From: Trileptium ribeirensis
Lineage: Eukaryota; Nematoda; Enoplea; Enoplida; Thoracostomopsidae
Reading direction: 5' to 3'
DNA: 64,000 nt
Assembly: GCA_030248225.1 (NCBI GenBank)
Contig: JASANE010021409.1
Location: 1 to 64,000 of the forward strand
This document shows positions 11,598-22,497 of the stretch, piece by piece; positions within the stretch are counted from its first letter, which is position 1, and each line of letters starts with the position of its first letter. Made by a program: the position numbers and the translations under genes. The notes below the pieces were generated by a model. That model did no database searches. It was not told the DNA's origin and saw only the letters and a program-made list of their open reading frames with translations.

Positions 11598-12116
11598 TTA
11601 AGTCTTGGTTTTACGACGAGCGTCTCCCAAACGCAACACTTCCAAATTAAGACCTTGTACTTTGACTACTCTAAACAGTCGTTCGAAATATGGATGGAAC
11701 TTGTTCCTAATCCTACGTGGGTCAATTTTCTCATGTTTTCGCATTGAGACTACATCACGAGTGACAGGAAACGGACCTCCTGCGTCTAATCCTAGCATAT
11801 GAACTGGGGCCATCGTAGCAATTCGTTGTAACGGTCCACGACGATTCGGACCAGGTTTGAACCGAGCACAAGAAACACACACGTTAATAAACGCCTCAAG
11901 GTCTTTCTTCATAGTGAACCAATACAATTTCCGCTGAACTATCGATAAAGCTCGTTTGCAACCCACATGTCCTGCGTATCGAGTCGTATGAGCTTGTTCC
12001 ATCACAACTACACGGAATCCTTCCAGTAATACTAAACGAAATTCGCATGCCTCTGCACGGACACGTGTACATTTCCAACTCACGTAATACAAAATATCAT
12101 TTCGAACATAATTCAC
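11598..12116 (-). pseudogene. Gypsy-type integrase, internally deleted
   Basis: The minus-strand frame begins in the pol linker (NDILYYV). It then has the integrase zinc-binding HHCC module: H and GHVG near residues 58-66, and CVSCARFK. This is followed by the start of the catalytic core (MLGLDAGGPFPVT), whose D is the expected first catalytic Asp. Within about ten residues it jumps to what looks like the C-terminal domain (KIDPRRIRNKFHPYF, FRVVKVQG). The rest of the catalytic core, with the second Asp and the Glu, is missing. It continues the pol at 19755-21310, from which it is separated by LINE-B. Confidence 0.7.
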
Positions 12117-12244
12117 CTGATAATTCGCCTGACCGTCCCGGAATACATTTCGTTGTTGTTTGGGTTAGACTTGCGATGTCCATTGACCGGGACGAAAAGA
12201 CCCTTTTGATCAGGTCTGAAATGAGAAAAGCACACAGCAGAATC

Positions 12245-15183
12245 TTATAACTCTGGGATCGACCCAGAGACGTGGAGCAGTGACTTGAAAGAGTTAACAT
12301 TTGGTTCTGCAACTACATACGCTGGGAGATTGTTCCAGTGCGGTATTACTCTGTGGCAGAAAAAATGCAAACGGATGTTAGACTTCGGTATAGTTTTATA
12401 TACCAGTTTGCAAGGGTGGCCTCTGCTCGGTGCTACGCTAAAGTTGAAATACTTGTAGAAGTCCACTTTCAATTGACCGTTGATCATTTGAAACAGGAAT
12501 ATCAGATCATTTCTCGGTCTCCTCGTTTCAAGGGTTTGCAGCTTGAGTTGACGCAGCCGATTTTCGTAGCTGTGATCTCGGATGCTTGGGAGTAGTTTCG
12601 TTGCTTTTCGTTGGACCGCCTCCAGCAGAGCAATATCCTTCTTCAAGTACGGAGACCATATTGGGGTGCAATATTCCAATTGTGGTCGTATTAACGATGA
12701 AATAATTGTTCTCAACGATACCTTTGTGAAGTTTTTATGTGTCGACGTATTAAACCCAGTGTACGATTTGCGGTGGCAGCAATTTTGTGGCAGTGTTCAT
12801 TCCATTTCAAGTCGTCGCATATAATTATACCAAGGTCCTTTACTTTGTCTACCGGTAGCAGTATTTTATTATTAAGCAAGTAGTTGCTATTGTTATCGAC
12901 AAACAGGTGCATAACTTGCGATTTGTCAGCGTTGAAATTTACTCCGTTATCTTTTGACCATTTTTCCAGTTTCGAAAGATCGTTTTGCAGATCAGTCCTG
13001 TCGTTGTGGTTATCGTTTTTGTGTATTGAGTTGTAAAGTTTCTTGTCATCAGCGAATTTTAGGATGTTTCTCGATATGCCGCTATCCAAATCATCTATAA
13101 ATAAGAGGAAAAGAGCTGGTCCAATCACGGAGCCTTGGACAACTCCACTTTTTACCAGTGCGCGACTGGATTGTTGCCCCTTAAGTATCACTGTCTGAGA
13201 TCGATTTTGCAGAAACTTGTTAAGCCATCGCACCGTATCTTCATGAATGTTGAAGTTGGCTAGTTTAGAAATCAGGCGTTTATGGGGGACTGTATCGAAT
13301 GCTGTTTGGAAATCCAAATAAATGCAATCGATGCCGTTGCCGACGTTTATAGCATTTGTTGTATAATTCAGGTACTCCAATAGCTGGCCGCAGCATGATT
13401 TTCCATTGGTGAATTCATGTTGTGAACAGTTTAGTAAGTGGTTGCTGGATACGTGACTCATAATATTCTCCACGACAAATCTCTCCATAATTTTGCAGGA
13501 GGTACAGGTGAGGCTAATAGGTCGATCGTTTGAAGTATCGCGTGCAGAGCCCTTTTTGAAGAGCGGGATCACATTTGCAGTTCTCCAGTCCAAAGGAATC
13601 TCCCCTGTTGCGTGGAGAATCCGAAAAATAGCACTCAGGGCACCGCTAATACTAGGAGCTAAATGTTTCAGTGCTTTGTTAGGTATGCAATCCGGTCCGC
13701 AAGCTTTTGCTGGATCTACATGGTCTAATTTCTTTCGTGTGACTTGTGGGGGAAAACAGATCCTGGGGATCACGGTGCAAGGCAGGCTACAGCTGGTGCT
13801 TCGGGCACGCTTTTGGAGACGAACACTGAGCTGAAGTAATTATTAAACAGTTCAGCGCATTGATGTGGATCATATGTTTGACTGCCGTCATCGCGTGTAA
13901 GGTTTATTTTAGTAGCAGGAGATTTTCGTTTCTTGTTTATGTAGGAGTAAAAGGATTTGGGGTCCGATTTAACGCGAGTCGCTAGTTTGAGTTCGAATGA
14001 TCTTACAGCAGATTGGCAAGCTTTGTCGCAATGTTGTTTACTGGCCTCATACCGTTCCCATGCAGCTCTAGTGTTTGTACTACGAAATCTACGTAGATTA
14101 TTCATTTTTTGTTGTAGAGCTGTCCACGCTTCTTTGTTGGCCCGTACTGGCTTTGGTGTGGTTTTGGCTCCAGTAGTTGTCTTTGTGTATGCTATAGATG
14201 TTAGTATACCATTCTTAAACAATTCCCATGCCTCGTTTATCGACGGAGCATTCTCAACTAAGCGTTCCAACTCTAGATCTATTAGTTTCGTGTTCTGTTC
14301 AGCCCAATCATTATCGGTAAGTTTATGTAGTTCATAGCGTTCTCGTGTCTGTGCTGGGCTGTGATTGTACTTCCAGGTGAGCTCAAATTTGACAATGTTG
14401 TGGTCGCACGATTTAGTTAGTGGAGGATCTTGTATTACACTAGCAATGTCGTCGGGATAGTTTGTGAATATAAGGTCTAAACAGTTGTGTTTGCGCCTAA
14501 CTTCGTTGACGTTTTGATGCCATCCGGCTACACATACACTGTCCATAAATTCACGAGCTTTAGACGGCCAGGTCATGTTTTTCCACTCAATTTCAGGTCG
14601 GTTAAAGTCCCCCGCCACACACAATTTGTCGAAATGATTAACTGCGTCAGAAGTAATGAAGTCTGAGAGGCGGGAGTCCGTATCTCCGGAGCTGTTTGTC
14701 GGTTTGTAGATACAGCATATAAGGCCTTTACTGCCGCCGTAAAGTGACATCGTACACGAAGCTACTTCTATACCTTCTGTCACACATGTTGGTAGGGTGG
14801 ATTGTGTGGGTCTTAATTTTTTATTCACAAAGATTGCCACTCCACTCCCGCGTTTGTTTTTTCTGTTGCTGCGAGTATTGAGGGATGCTTAGCTCAGCGT
14901 CGCCGTATAAGTCACTGCACCTTGTTATAAGTACAATATCAACATTTGTATCAAAAATATACAGTTCTAGCTCTTTAAGTTTACATATTACACTACGAGC
15001 GTTAATCAAAGCACCTGATAAGCGTCTATCTACGACGCTAATTTTGGTATAACTGTTAGTATTCGATGAATGCTGTAATGCATTACTTGTTTCTGTATTA
15101 GACGAATTTTTAGGTAACACATTACATACATTAGTAGTAACAACTGATAAAGGTAAAATGTTAACTACATCACGGTTGATCAT
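12245..15183 (-). pseudogene. LINE-B ORF2 (endonuclease-RT), three frameshifts
   Basis: Endonuclease motifs: LINARSVICKLKELELYI near the N-terminus, VAGDFNRPEIEW (about 14600) and SCDHNIVKF (about 14390). The usual TET near the start is replaced by ITRC. RT motifs: GPDCIPNKALK, NDRPISLTC, motif A YLDFQTAFDTVPH (about 13310), QGSVIGPALFLLFIDDL (about 13100) and motif C FADD (about 13050). The C-terminal region has LIRPQLEYCTPIWSP. Frame changes occur near 14830, 13772 and 12713. The domain order and motifs match CR1-superfamily LINEs. It is more intact than LINE-A but not functional as read. Confidence 0.85.
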
Positions 15184-15200
15184 ATTGGTAGATTATACAA

Positions 15201-15847
15201 TTAGTTTTTTGGCACGCTATTTTGTAGTGCACCTGATTTATTGACGCGGCTACCTTTCCCGGATGCCCTGAGTGCGTCACGTCGCTTCTTATCAAGGGCA
15301 CGCTGCGCGGGCGTTTTATCTGCATTTACATACACGCTGTAAAACTCGTGCTCTTTGTGTAACTTGCGTAGATTATTGGCGTCTGCCACTATGGCTTTCT
15401 GTTGAAACTCACACTTTAGGCTCACTTTCAGCAATATGGGGGTTGTAGTTGTAGCATCTACTCTGCGTTTCAGTCGGGAAGAGTTTATTACCTCGCATTT
15501 GATGCTGGGATCTATCTCATCGATGATTTTGTAGACTTTTTCGTTATCATGACCCTTTCGCGCTACTGCAGACTCGTCTGATGATTCTAACAGACCTGAA
15601 ACTATGATGTTGCGTTTTCGCCTATCTTGGTCTTGGAGTTCCGATAAAATATCAATTACAGAGTATTTATCATCCTTCGATTCTGGTATGGAAGCTAGCT
15701 GATGTTGCTGTGGTCCGCCACTCTCAACGGCTTTTCTCAGCTTTTCTACGCTGGAAACTAGTTCATCGTGGCGCTGTGAGAGGTTGTCGTATTTTTAGGA
15801 TAGCGCACGGACAGATTTAAGATTTTCGTCTACGTGAGAGTTACAAG
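15201..15847 (-). pseudogene. LINE-B ORF1, C-terminal part
   Basis: This minus-strand frame continues ORF1 after the RTE insertion. It has a heptad-like region (DELVSSVEKLRKAVE), then DRRKRNIIVSGL, which resembles the start of the RRM-like domain of LINE ORF1 proteins, and a basic tail (KKRRDALRASGKGSR) ending at a TAA near 15201. One in-frame stop lies near 15796. The N-terminal PHD-like finger is 3.7 kb away at 19512-19736. ORF2 starts about 20 bp downstream. Confidence 0.7.
15834..15847. repeat. 14-bp target-site duplication, left copy
   Basis: GTGAGAGTTACAAG. Identical to 19512-19525. Joining the two flanks through one copy restores the LINE-B ORF1 frame. Confidence 0.85.
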
Positions 15848-16350
15848 TTGGTCCGAGTTAGAGTTAGAGGTCTCCCGGGCCTTCTAGCGTCTCTCCAGGC
15901 TGCACGTGTCAGGACTGCTACGGGCTTCGCCCAGCATGGGAGAGTATGTGTGCTCCGACTAGAACAGGAATCATTGCCGTAGGCCCTGGTGGGTTTAGGG
16001 TTTCCCAGCCCTTTTCTCTACAAAATGCCAGGAAATGCCGAGGTAACAAGCTGAAAGCGAACGCCAAATGCTGGGGCGGTAAAGCCGGCACACCGGGATA
16101 GTGGGTGACAAACCACGAAAAAAAGTCAATCTTATCCTGTCGGGGGCACTCCGGTGATAATAATCGGATTTGGCTTCGTTGAGATGGGTGCAGAAGGGTC
16201 TGCGTTGCATCAGCCGCCTCCCTGCATTCTACACTTGGTCCGATGTCTGTTCAACAGTTGGCGGTTGGACTGGGAGCTTTATCAAGCCTTCCGAAGGGAG
16301 GGTTGGCGGCGTGGCGAACCCCATAAAACTTAGCTGTTCAATCCGATATA

Positions 16351-19300
16351 ATGAATATACACCAATACAATAACTCAAACAATGCTACCGCGTCCGGGGC
16401 AACCGACGATACTACCGCGTCCGGGGCATCCGACGATACTACCGCGTCCGGGGCAACCGACGACACTACCGCGTCCGGGGCAACCGTCGATTTTACCTCG
16501 TCCGGGGCAACCGACGGAGCGTCCCACTTTATCAACCCAAAACGAACATCCCGATTAGGTTTTTGGAATGTCCGCACTCTGTCTGCAGTCGGCGCGACAG
16601 AACTGTTGGTGGACGAGCTGGTTAAGAAGAACATTGATCTTTGTGTCGTTTCTGAAGCCAGAATTTGCCATTCTGGCGACTACTCAATTACCTCGTCTGA
16701 TGGACGTCTTTCCTATTATATCTACCATTCTGGTGGACAGAAGCATTTCAACGGTGTTGTATTTGTCATTAATAGCCGTTACAAACAAACAGTTACCAAC
16801 TTCGTTCCAGTCTCTGATCGCATCGCTGTGCTTGAACTTTCCGGACTCCGTTCAACATCAGTCATCGGTGTCTACGCGCCAACAGATGTGTACAACTCTA
16901 CTGATAAAGATGATTTCTACAGCAGTCTACAGCAGGTGCTTGATGCTGTACCCAAAGGAAATATGCGCATCTTGGCCGGCGATTTCAATGCGGAAACCGG
17001 TACGGAAAACACAGCATGGAAAGGGCGCCTCGGCAATTTCGGCTATGGTCGACTAAATGACAATGGTGTCAGAATGCTGGCATTTGCATCGATCAACAAT
17101 ATTATAGCTACAAATAGTTGGTTCCGTCAGAAGAAACATCTCCGTCCCACGTTCTACTCCAACAACGGCCACACAACTAAACAGCTCGATCATATTCTCA
17201 TTGACAAGTCATTCCGATCAGCTGTTGAAAATGTGAAAGTCAGCCAACGCTCCGACGTGTTATCAGATCACAAGCTGGTAGTTGCGTCCCTTAAGCTACA
17301 CCTTAAGGTAGAAAGGTCTGCTCGACGTCCCCCACCTGTGGATCTGGACGTACTGCGCTCGACGCAATCTCAGCAGGGTTTTCAGTTAGAATTGAGAAAT
17401 CGCTTTGCCTCTCTTGATGATCAGACTGGCATGGAAGACACGTGGTCCACCATAAAGAAAACGCTTACTTCATGTGCAAAGCGATGGTGTCCAGTCAAGC
17501 GAAAAAGAACAACGCGATGGATTACTGACGAAACGCTAGTACTCGTAGCAGAACGGAAGACCACAAACAACCGCAGCCGCCGAAACTACCTCGGCCGGGA
17601 AATAAGACGAAAACTGCGCCAAGATAAAGAGGACTACTGGGCCAATAGTGCACATGAAATGCAGACAGCTGCTTATAGAGGCGACAGCAGAACGCTATAT
17701 AGCATAATTTGGACGTCTGCGGGGATCGCAGGAACCGATCTGGTCCGAGTAATCTTATATCCCTGAACGGAGGTGTTGTCAAAACATCTTCCGCCAAACT
17801 GTCACGATGGGCAGAGCACTTCGAGATGTTGCTGAATCGTCCGGAGCCAACCACGTTGGACAGCAAAATCTTCGCTGACGATCCAGAGCCTCCGGCGACC
17901 GTTGTTAACACCGAATCGCCAACACTTCATGAAATACACAAAGCTATTTCATCACTCAAGACGAGAAAATCGCCAGGTGTCTGCGACATAGCTGCTGAGA
18001 TCCTGAAGGCAGGTGGTTTGGTCATCGCAAGCCAACTCTGTAAACTCGTCAACATCATCTGGCAGGAACGGAAGGTGCCCAAGGACTTCAAGGACAGTGT
18101 TATCGTACCCTTGCATAAAAAGGGGCCTCGAAACGACTGTTCAAACTACAGGGGCATCTCTCTTCTCTCAATTGCTGGTAAAGTACTCACATCGATCATT
18201 CGACTTCGACTATGCGACATATACGAACGCCATCTCCGAGACCAGCAATGTGGCTTCCGCCGAGCTCGACGGTGTAACGACCAAGTGTTTATTCTCCCAC
18301 AGCTTATCGAAAAGCGGATAAGATACGGAAAACCCACAGTCATCTGCTTTATTGACTTTGCTGTAGCCTTCGACAGTGTCCACAGAGACTCGATGTGGGG
18401 AATCCTGCTAAAATGTGGCGTCCCTGAACTATTAGTAGATATACTACGAGATATGTATACCGGGGCTACCAGTCGCGTACGTTCTTCCGACGGTCTCTCA
18501 AACGAATTCTCCGTTCGAACGGGCGTGAGACAAGGGTGTGTGCTTTCCCCATTACTCTTCAATCTTGTGCTCGACTGGATCCTCGCAAACTCAATCGATG
18601 AGCACGACGGAATCATGTTCTCACAGGACAATGTGGTGGCCGACTTGGAATATGCGGACGATATCGCGGTTATGCAGCCAGACGAATCGAGCTGCCAGGC
18701 ACTGCTAAATCGCATATCCAGCAATGCTGCCTCGCTGGGTCTTGCCATAAAGCCGTCGAAAACTAAAGTCATGCATATCCATCATGTCGAACCAGCACTT
18801 TTCCTCGACGGCGCACAAATCGAAGTGGTGAAAGATTTCGTTTATCTAGGATCTACACTCGACTCTACAAAGGTAGCTGCCTCAAGCGATGTCGCTATCC
18901 GTATTGGCAAAGCAGCTGCGACATTTGGTAGACTCAAAGAAAGGCTGTGGCGCCGACCAGAAATCAGCATCAAAACCAAGATGAAAGTATACAACGGAGG
19001 CATCGTCTCAACGCTTCTGCATGGGTGCTCGTCCGGTGTCTACAACAAGAAGCACCCTGACGATTTTGAAGTCTTCCAAATGGCCTGCCTAAGAACAATA
19101 TCTGGCATCAGTTTACGCGACCGTATTAGAAACGTCGACATCCGACGAATCTGTGCGAACCAGTAACCGATCGCCGAGGTCAGCCGGCGGCACCGTTTAC
19201 GTTGGCTTGGCCACGCGGCACGCATGGACCCAAGTCGTCTTTGCAACCGCGTCTGGCGTTGCCCTGTTCCAAACGACTGGAAGTGCTTCCGTTCTGCACC

Positions 19301-19496
19301 AAAGAACACGTGGCAGAAAATGGCTTCCAATGATCTACAACATCTCAAGACGTCATACGGCACTGCAAACTGGGTGCGAAACACCCAACAAATCATCATG
19401 GACGTAGCGCAAGATCGAGTGCAGTGGAGGCGTATCATTCATCATTCGGTGTTGGTCACAGCTGATGGCGACGTCCACCGAGCTCAACGACCATAA
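16351..19496 (+). pseudogene. RTE endonuclease-reverse transcriptase, one frameshift and one stop
   Basis: ORF from the ATG at 16351. Residues about 10-60 are a decapeptide repeat. The APE endonuclease follows: LGFWNVRTL, LCVVSEAR, ILAGDFNAETG (about 16970) and VLSDHKLV (about 17260). The RT has the linker RKSPGVCDIAAEILK, NYRGISLLS, motif A FIDFAVAFDSVHRD (about 18350), GVRQGCVLSPLLFN (about 18518) and motif C YADD (18651-18662). The C-terminus has the RTE-typical RRHRLRWLGHAARMD. A frameshift lies near 17710-17750 and a TAA at 19164-19166 interrupts the same frame, which then runs on to 19496. Catalytic residues look intact, so the element died recently or carries sequencing errors. Confidence 0.85.
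16381..16530 (+). repeat. 30-bp in-frame minisatellite in the RTE ORF
   Basis: Five copies of a 30-bp unit containing ACCGCGTCCGGGGCAACCGA, with small differences (the fourth and fifth are more diverged). Being a multiple of three it encodes a decapeptide repeat rich in Thr, Ala, Ser, Gly and Asp (core TASGATDDT) just after the start codon and before the endonuclease. Confidence 0.9.
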
Positions 19497-19511
19497 GTGC
19501 AAAAAGTGCAA

Positions 19512-19525
19512 GTGAGAGTTACAAG
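19512..19525. repeat. 14-bp target-site duplication, right copy
   Basis: Identical to 15834-15847. It lies directly after the RTE 3' tail. Confidence 0.85.
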
Positions 19526-19736
19526 ACACACAATAGAAACGTACCACTGAATTTTCTCTGTTGAGGAAATAATGTTGTTGAGTTGTTATGTCGGTACACA
19601 CTCGATGTAAATATTTCTGGCATAAGCCGCATTGCAGAAATGCATCTCCGTTATCAACATGTATCGCAGATTCACAGCCTTTGCAGATTGGTTTTGATGG
19701 CGCAGTTGATGTAGACCATTTTCGTTGAATTACCAT
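19512..19736 (-). pseudogene. LINE-B ORF1, N-terminal PHD-like finger
   Basis: Starting at the ATG at 19736 (minus), the frame encodes a basic leader and a Cys/His cluster: CKGC, CGLC, YLHRVC and YCVSC, the C4HC3-type order of a PHD-like finger. Homology to ORF1 stops at the 14-bp duplication (19512-19525). The same frame resumes at 15833 on the far side of the RTE element, giving a join equivalent to YCNSCKSH in LINE-A. The open frame running on to 19353 is read-through into RTE DNA and is not part of this protein. Confidence 0.7.
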
Positions 19737-19754
19737 GATTTTACAGTGTACTAA

Positions 19755-19870
19755 TTTATTTTACGCGAATAAATCTGAATATGGAAACGATCTTTTTGTA
19801 ACACAATTTGACGTTGTAAGTCTTCAGGTAATTCTGGGTCCAATTCTTGGTCTTCGAGCAAACGAACCAT
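19755..19870 (-). pseudogene. Gypsy pol linker (RNase H to integrase)
   Basis: The minus-strand frame encodes MRGMVRLLEDQELDPELPED and continues to IQIYSRKI before a stop at the LINE-B boundary. The spacing and the DxELP-like acidic/Gln-rich character match the tether before the integrase zinc finger in Ty3/gypsy pol. Gypsy coding resumes at 12116 with NYVRNDILYYV. Confidence 0.5.
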
Positions 19871-19894
19871 TCCTCTCATAAATAGGTCCCCTGG

Positions 19895-20103
19895 CTAGTC
19901 CAAAGTGAGGGCCGGCATTTTCTGCTGACCCCCGACAAAACGGAGGTACTCCGGGTTCCTACCCACCGGCTCAAAGGCCCCGCTGAGAAAAATTTACGTC
20001 TAAAGGCGACAAAATCAGGCAAAATAATTGCCCCCGCCAAAATCCGCCACCACCCGGCAGGTGAGCTGGGGGCCCCGGCTATATTTTCCGAAAATTGGAC
20101 TGG
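19895..20103. mobile_element. Possible small GC-rich MITE inside gypsy linker
   Basis: About 209 bp of GC-richer sequence with short imperfect inverted ends (CTAGTCCAA and TTGGACTGG). It separates two stretches of gypsy linker coding. No clear target duplication is seen, so it may instead be ordinary element sequence. Confidence 0.3.
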
Positions 20104-20179
20104 TTAGATGCCTGTCGTATTTCGTCCGCTTCTCATGGCGGATCAATGTAAAAATAGTCAGTTAGGTGACGTTCTACTG

Positions 20180-21310
20180 CAGCAGCTTGGACCGAATTGT
20201 GGATCGTTCATTTCGTTATCTTCACCACTCAGTGGATTAGTACTCCGCGTAACTACACCCACAATCTTCAAGAGATTAGCTTCCCGCTTCGCTAACACTT
20301 CATTGGAATATTCTTTATACTGTTTCTGCACTACTTAGAAGTCAGCCGATTCTTTGTTTGGTGTGGACGCCAAAATCGGCGGACGTGACATGGTGTCAGC
20401 ATTGTGTTGCCTACCCGGTTTGTACACCACTTCGTAATCGAATCCCTGGATTATCGTTACAAAACGCAATAAGCGTGGTGTCAACAAATCGATGAAACAA
20501 GTTTTCATTAAATTTTGTACCAGGGGAGCGTGAGCCGTCACGATTGTGGTAAAGCTACCCAACAAATGTGGCCGAAATTGCACCATAGCTCGTACTACGA
20601 CCAAGCACTCTTTTTCAGTCACTGTATATCTTGTTTCAGCTTCATGAAATTTTCTACCTCCGTAATGAAATACTCGTTCTTTTCCATCATCACCACCTTT
20701 TATTAAAATAAAACCAACACCTTCATTACTAGCGTCGGTGTATAACCGAAATGGTTGCATCGGATTCGGATACGCCATAATAGGTGCTGTAATCAATGCT
20801 ACCTTTAACTTATTAAAGACAGCTTGACATAGCTATGTCCAGCGAGACTCAACCGAATTAAAATTGCTAGGTCTTTTTGCTAATTCATGTGACGGAGCAG
20901 AAATGAGATTATATCCTTCAATAAATTGACGGTAATAACCAGTCAACCCTAAGAAAGAACGTACTTCCGTAACGTATTGAAATCTTCCACACTCCAGAAT
21001 CTTTTGAACTTTCGCTGGATTTGGGGGAATTCCTCTTTTCGGCACCAGATGACCTAAGAACAGTACTTCCTGTCGTAAGAATTCACATTTCTTTCCATTA
21101 ATTGATAAACCAGCGTTACGTAGACGATTAAAACACACGTTGTATATCCCACAGGTGTTGTTCGAATGTGGGCGAGAAAACGATGACATCATCGATATAA
21201 CACTGGCAGAGTTCCAACAAATAACCTGACAACACGATTTGCATCATCCTTTGGGGCATGACAGGTGCGTTGGCCAAGCCAAGGTGCATTACCTTAATGC
21301 TTCCTGCCAA
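20180..21310 (-). pseudogene. Ty3/gypsy pol: reverse transcriptase (partial) and RNase H
   Basis: Minus strand. RT begins abruptly near 21310 with VMHLGLANAPV, so the fingers and motif A are missing. It continues with CYIDDVIVFS (YIDD 21188-21199), then KKCEFLRQEVLFLGHLVPKRG and VRSFLGLTGYYRQFI. RNase H follows (20796-20335) with FRLYTDASNEGVG (first catalytic Asp), YTVTEKECLVVVRA (Glu) and the typical end GRQHNADTMSRPP. A frame break lies near 20830. After a stop at 20335 a further open stretch (KREANLLKIVGVVTRST) runs to about 20180. This chromoviral/gypsy-like order identifies an LTR retrotransposon, but no LTR was recognised. Confidence 0.85.
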
Positions 21311-21320
21311 GTTGCATTAC

Positions 21321-21396
21321 CTGATTGGCTGTGCACGCAAAAGGCGTAGGTGTACCTATGCTTCACTATGTTCTGCAATCTCGATAGAGTTACTAG
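21321..21396. repeat. Dispersed 75-bp repeat R1, copy 1
   Basis: Starts CTGATTGGCTGTGCACGCAA and ends near GAGTTACTAG. A closely matching copy lies at 22498-22573, same orientation. It begins directly at the truncated 5' end of the gypsy RT, so it may mark a rearrangement junction. Confidence 0.7.
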
Positions 21397-21504
21397 ATGT
21401 AATATTTGTACCATAACTTCTTCATTCCAGGCGGTTTGGATAGATTGTAAATTGTATCCTAATTTGGCTGAGTCATATTTGTAGGTGGATTGCAAGACTG
21501 AGTG

Positions 21505-22054
21505 CTGGTTTATTTTAGTTAACAGTAGTTTTAGTACCGCGTTGCGCAAATGCAATTTTCAAGTAGTTCTTTGAAATGTTTTTAACAAAAAATTTCCGTA
21601 ACAACCCTTGAAAAGCCTAGAATTTTGATCCAAATTACCTTGAAAACCCCTGAATTTGATAGCGGCGAGGCCGCGGACACCCTGCCCAAGGTTCAGGGTC
21701 AGAGAGAAAAATAAAGGTTTTTAACTTATTTTAGTACCCTTCACGGAAGCACGATTATTTGTTTTAGTTTGCTGGACGGTTTGTTGTACGGTTGTTAGAC
21801 GGTTTGTTTTAGTTAACAGTAGTTTTAGTACCGCGTTGCGCAAATGCAATTTTCAAGTAGTTCTTTGAAATGTTTTTAACAAAAAATTTCCGTAACAACC
21901 CTTGAAAAGCCTAGAATTTTGATCCAAATTACCTTGAAAACCCCTGAATTTGATAGCGGCGAGGCCGCGGACACCCTGCCCAAGGTTCAGGGTCAGAGAG
22001 AAAAATAATGGTTTTTTAACTAATTTAGTACCCTTCACGGAAGCACGATTATTT
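21505..22054. repeat. Two direct copies of a ~256-bp unit, offset 294 bp
   Basis: 21505-21760 and 21799-22054 are almost identical; they share TAGTACCGCGTTGCGCAAAT and TAGCGGCGAGGCCGCGGACA. The 38 bp between them contain several GGTTTGTT-like words, including GACGGTTTGTT. A recent segmental duplication or two solo repeats of one family are both possible. Confidence 0.85.
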
Positions 22055-22174
22055 TTATCTTAACTTTAGAATTTTTTCTGATTGGTTATATTTCATAGTA
22101 AAATGATAAATGCCGATGCCTCCTTTTTTGTTTTTCGATTAGGTCTTCGGTTCATGGAGTTTGAGGTATAGCAC

Positions 22175-22450
22175 CCTCGTGGTTCCTCGACCCAAAATTC
22201 GAAAATTTGTTCTGACGTCCTGGGCGGCTGAAAACTTTTACCTCGGGGTTTCGGCCACTGAAAACTCATTGCCGGTGTTGATTTTGCTCTGCGACCCATG
22301 GGTACGAAGGTTTGGCGGCCCCATGGTTCATCGACTCAAAATTCCTAACTTTATTCTGATGTCGTCCTGGTAGGCCGATAGCTTGTACTTGAGGTGTTTT
22401 CGTGCATGGGAAACTTATAACCGGTCTTAGTTTTGTTCTAACTTGTGCGG
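22175..22450. repeat. Two diverged ~145-bp tandem units
   Basis: The words TGGTTCMTCGACYCAAAATTC, GATGTCCTGG-like and CCGGTSTTRRTTTTG-like recur at an offset of about 145 bp (22180 and 22323), indicating an old tandem duplication. Confidence 0.5.
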
Positions 22451-22497
22451 TATTGTGTGCTATCCACATATAGCATATCAACGTATGCTATAGAGAG

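Larger units (their letters stand above)
15848..19511 (+). mobile_element. RTE-like LINE with 14-bp target-site duplication
   Basis: A 3,664-bp plus-strand insertion inside LINE-B ORF1, bounded by exact GTGAGAGTTACAAG copies. It has a GC-richer 5' UTR (15848-16350), one long ORF (endonuclease then RT, 16351-19496) and a very short 3' tail with GTGCAA repeats. Size, single ORF and short tail fit the RTE clade. It is the youngest insertion of the nest: only one frameshift and one in-frame stop are seen. Confidence 0.85.
12117..19755 (-). mobile_element. LINE-B, CR1-like retrotransposon inserted in gypsy pol
   Basis: Minus-strand element. ORF1 N-terminal part lies at 19512-19736, ORF1 C-terminal part at 15201-15847 and ORF2 at 12245-15183. 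The 3' end shows two near copies of a short GAATTAT-containing unit (about 12103-12130), as in CR1/L2 tails. Gypsy linker coding (DQELDPELPEDL) ends just 5' of it, near 19755, and gypsy coding resumes near 12116, so it interrupts pol. Boundaries are good to about 20 bp. A possible short TAATT duplication is too weak to claim. The RTE element at 15848-19511 is inserted within ORF1. Confidence 0.75.

Noticed and set aside
13957..14337. Plus-strand ORF inside LINE-B
   Set aside because: Shadow of the minus-strand LINE-B ORF2.
18146..18772. 208-codon minus-strand ORF
   Set aside because: Shadow of the RTE reverse transcriptase on the other strand.
19153..19407. Separate plus-strand ORF after the RTE stop
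   Set aside because: Wrong-frame shadow; the true RTE C-terminus continues in the main frame after the TAA at 19164.
12110..19765. A 5-bp TAATT duplication flanking LINE-B
   Set aside because: Too short and AT-rich to separate from chance; CR1 insertions often lack clear duplications.
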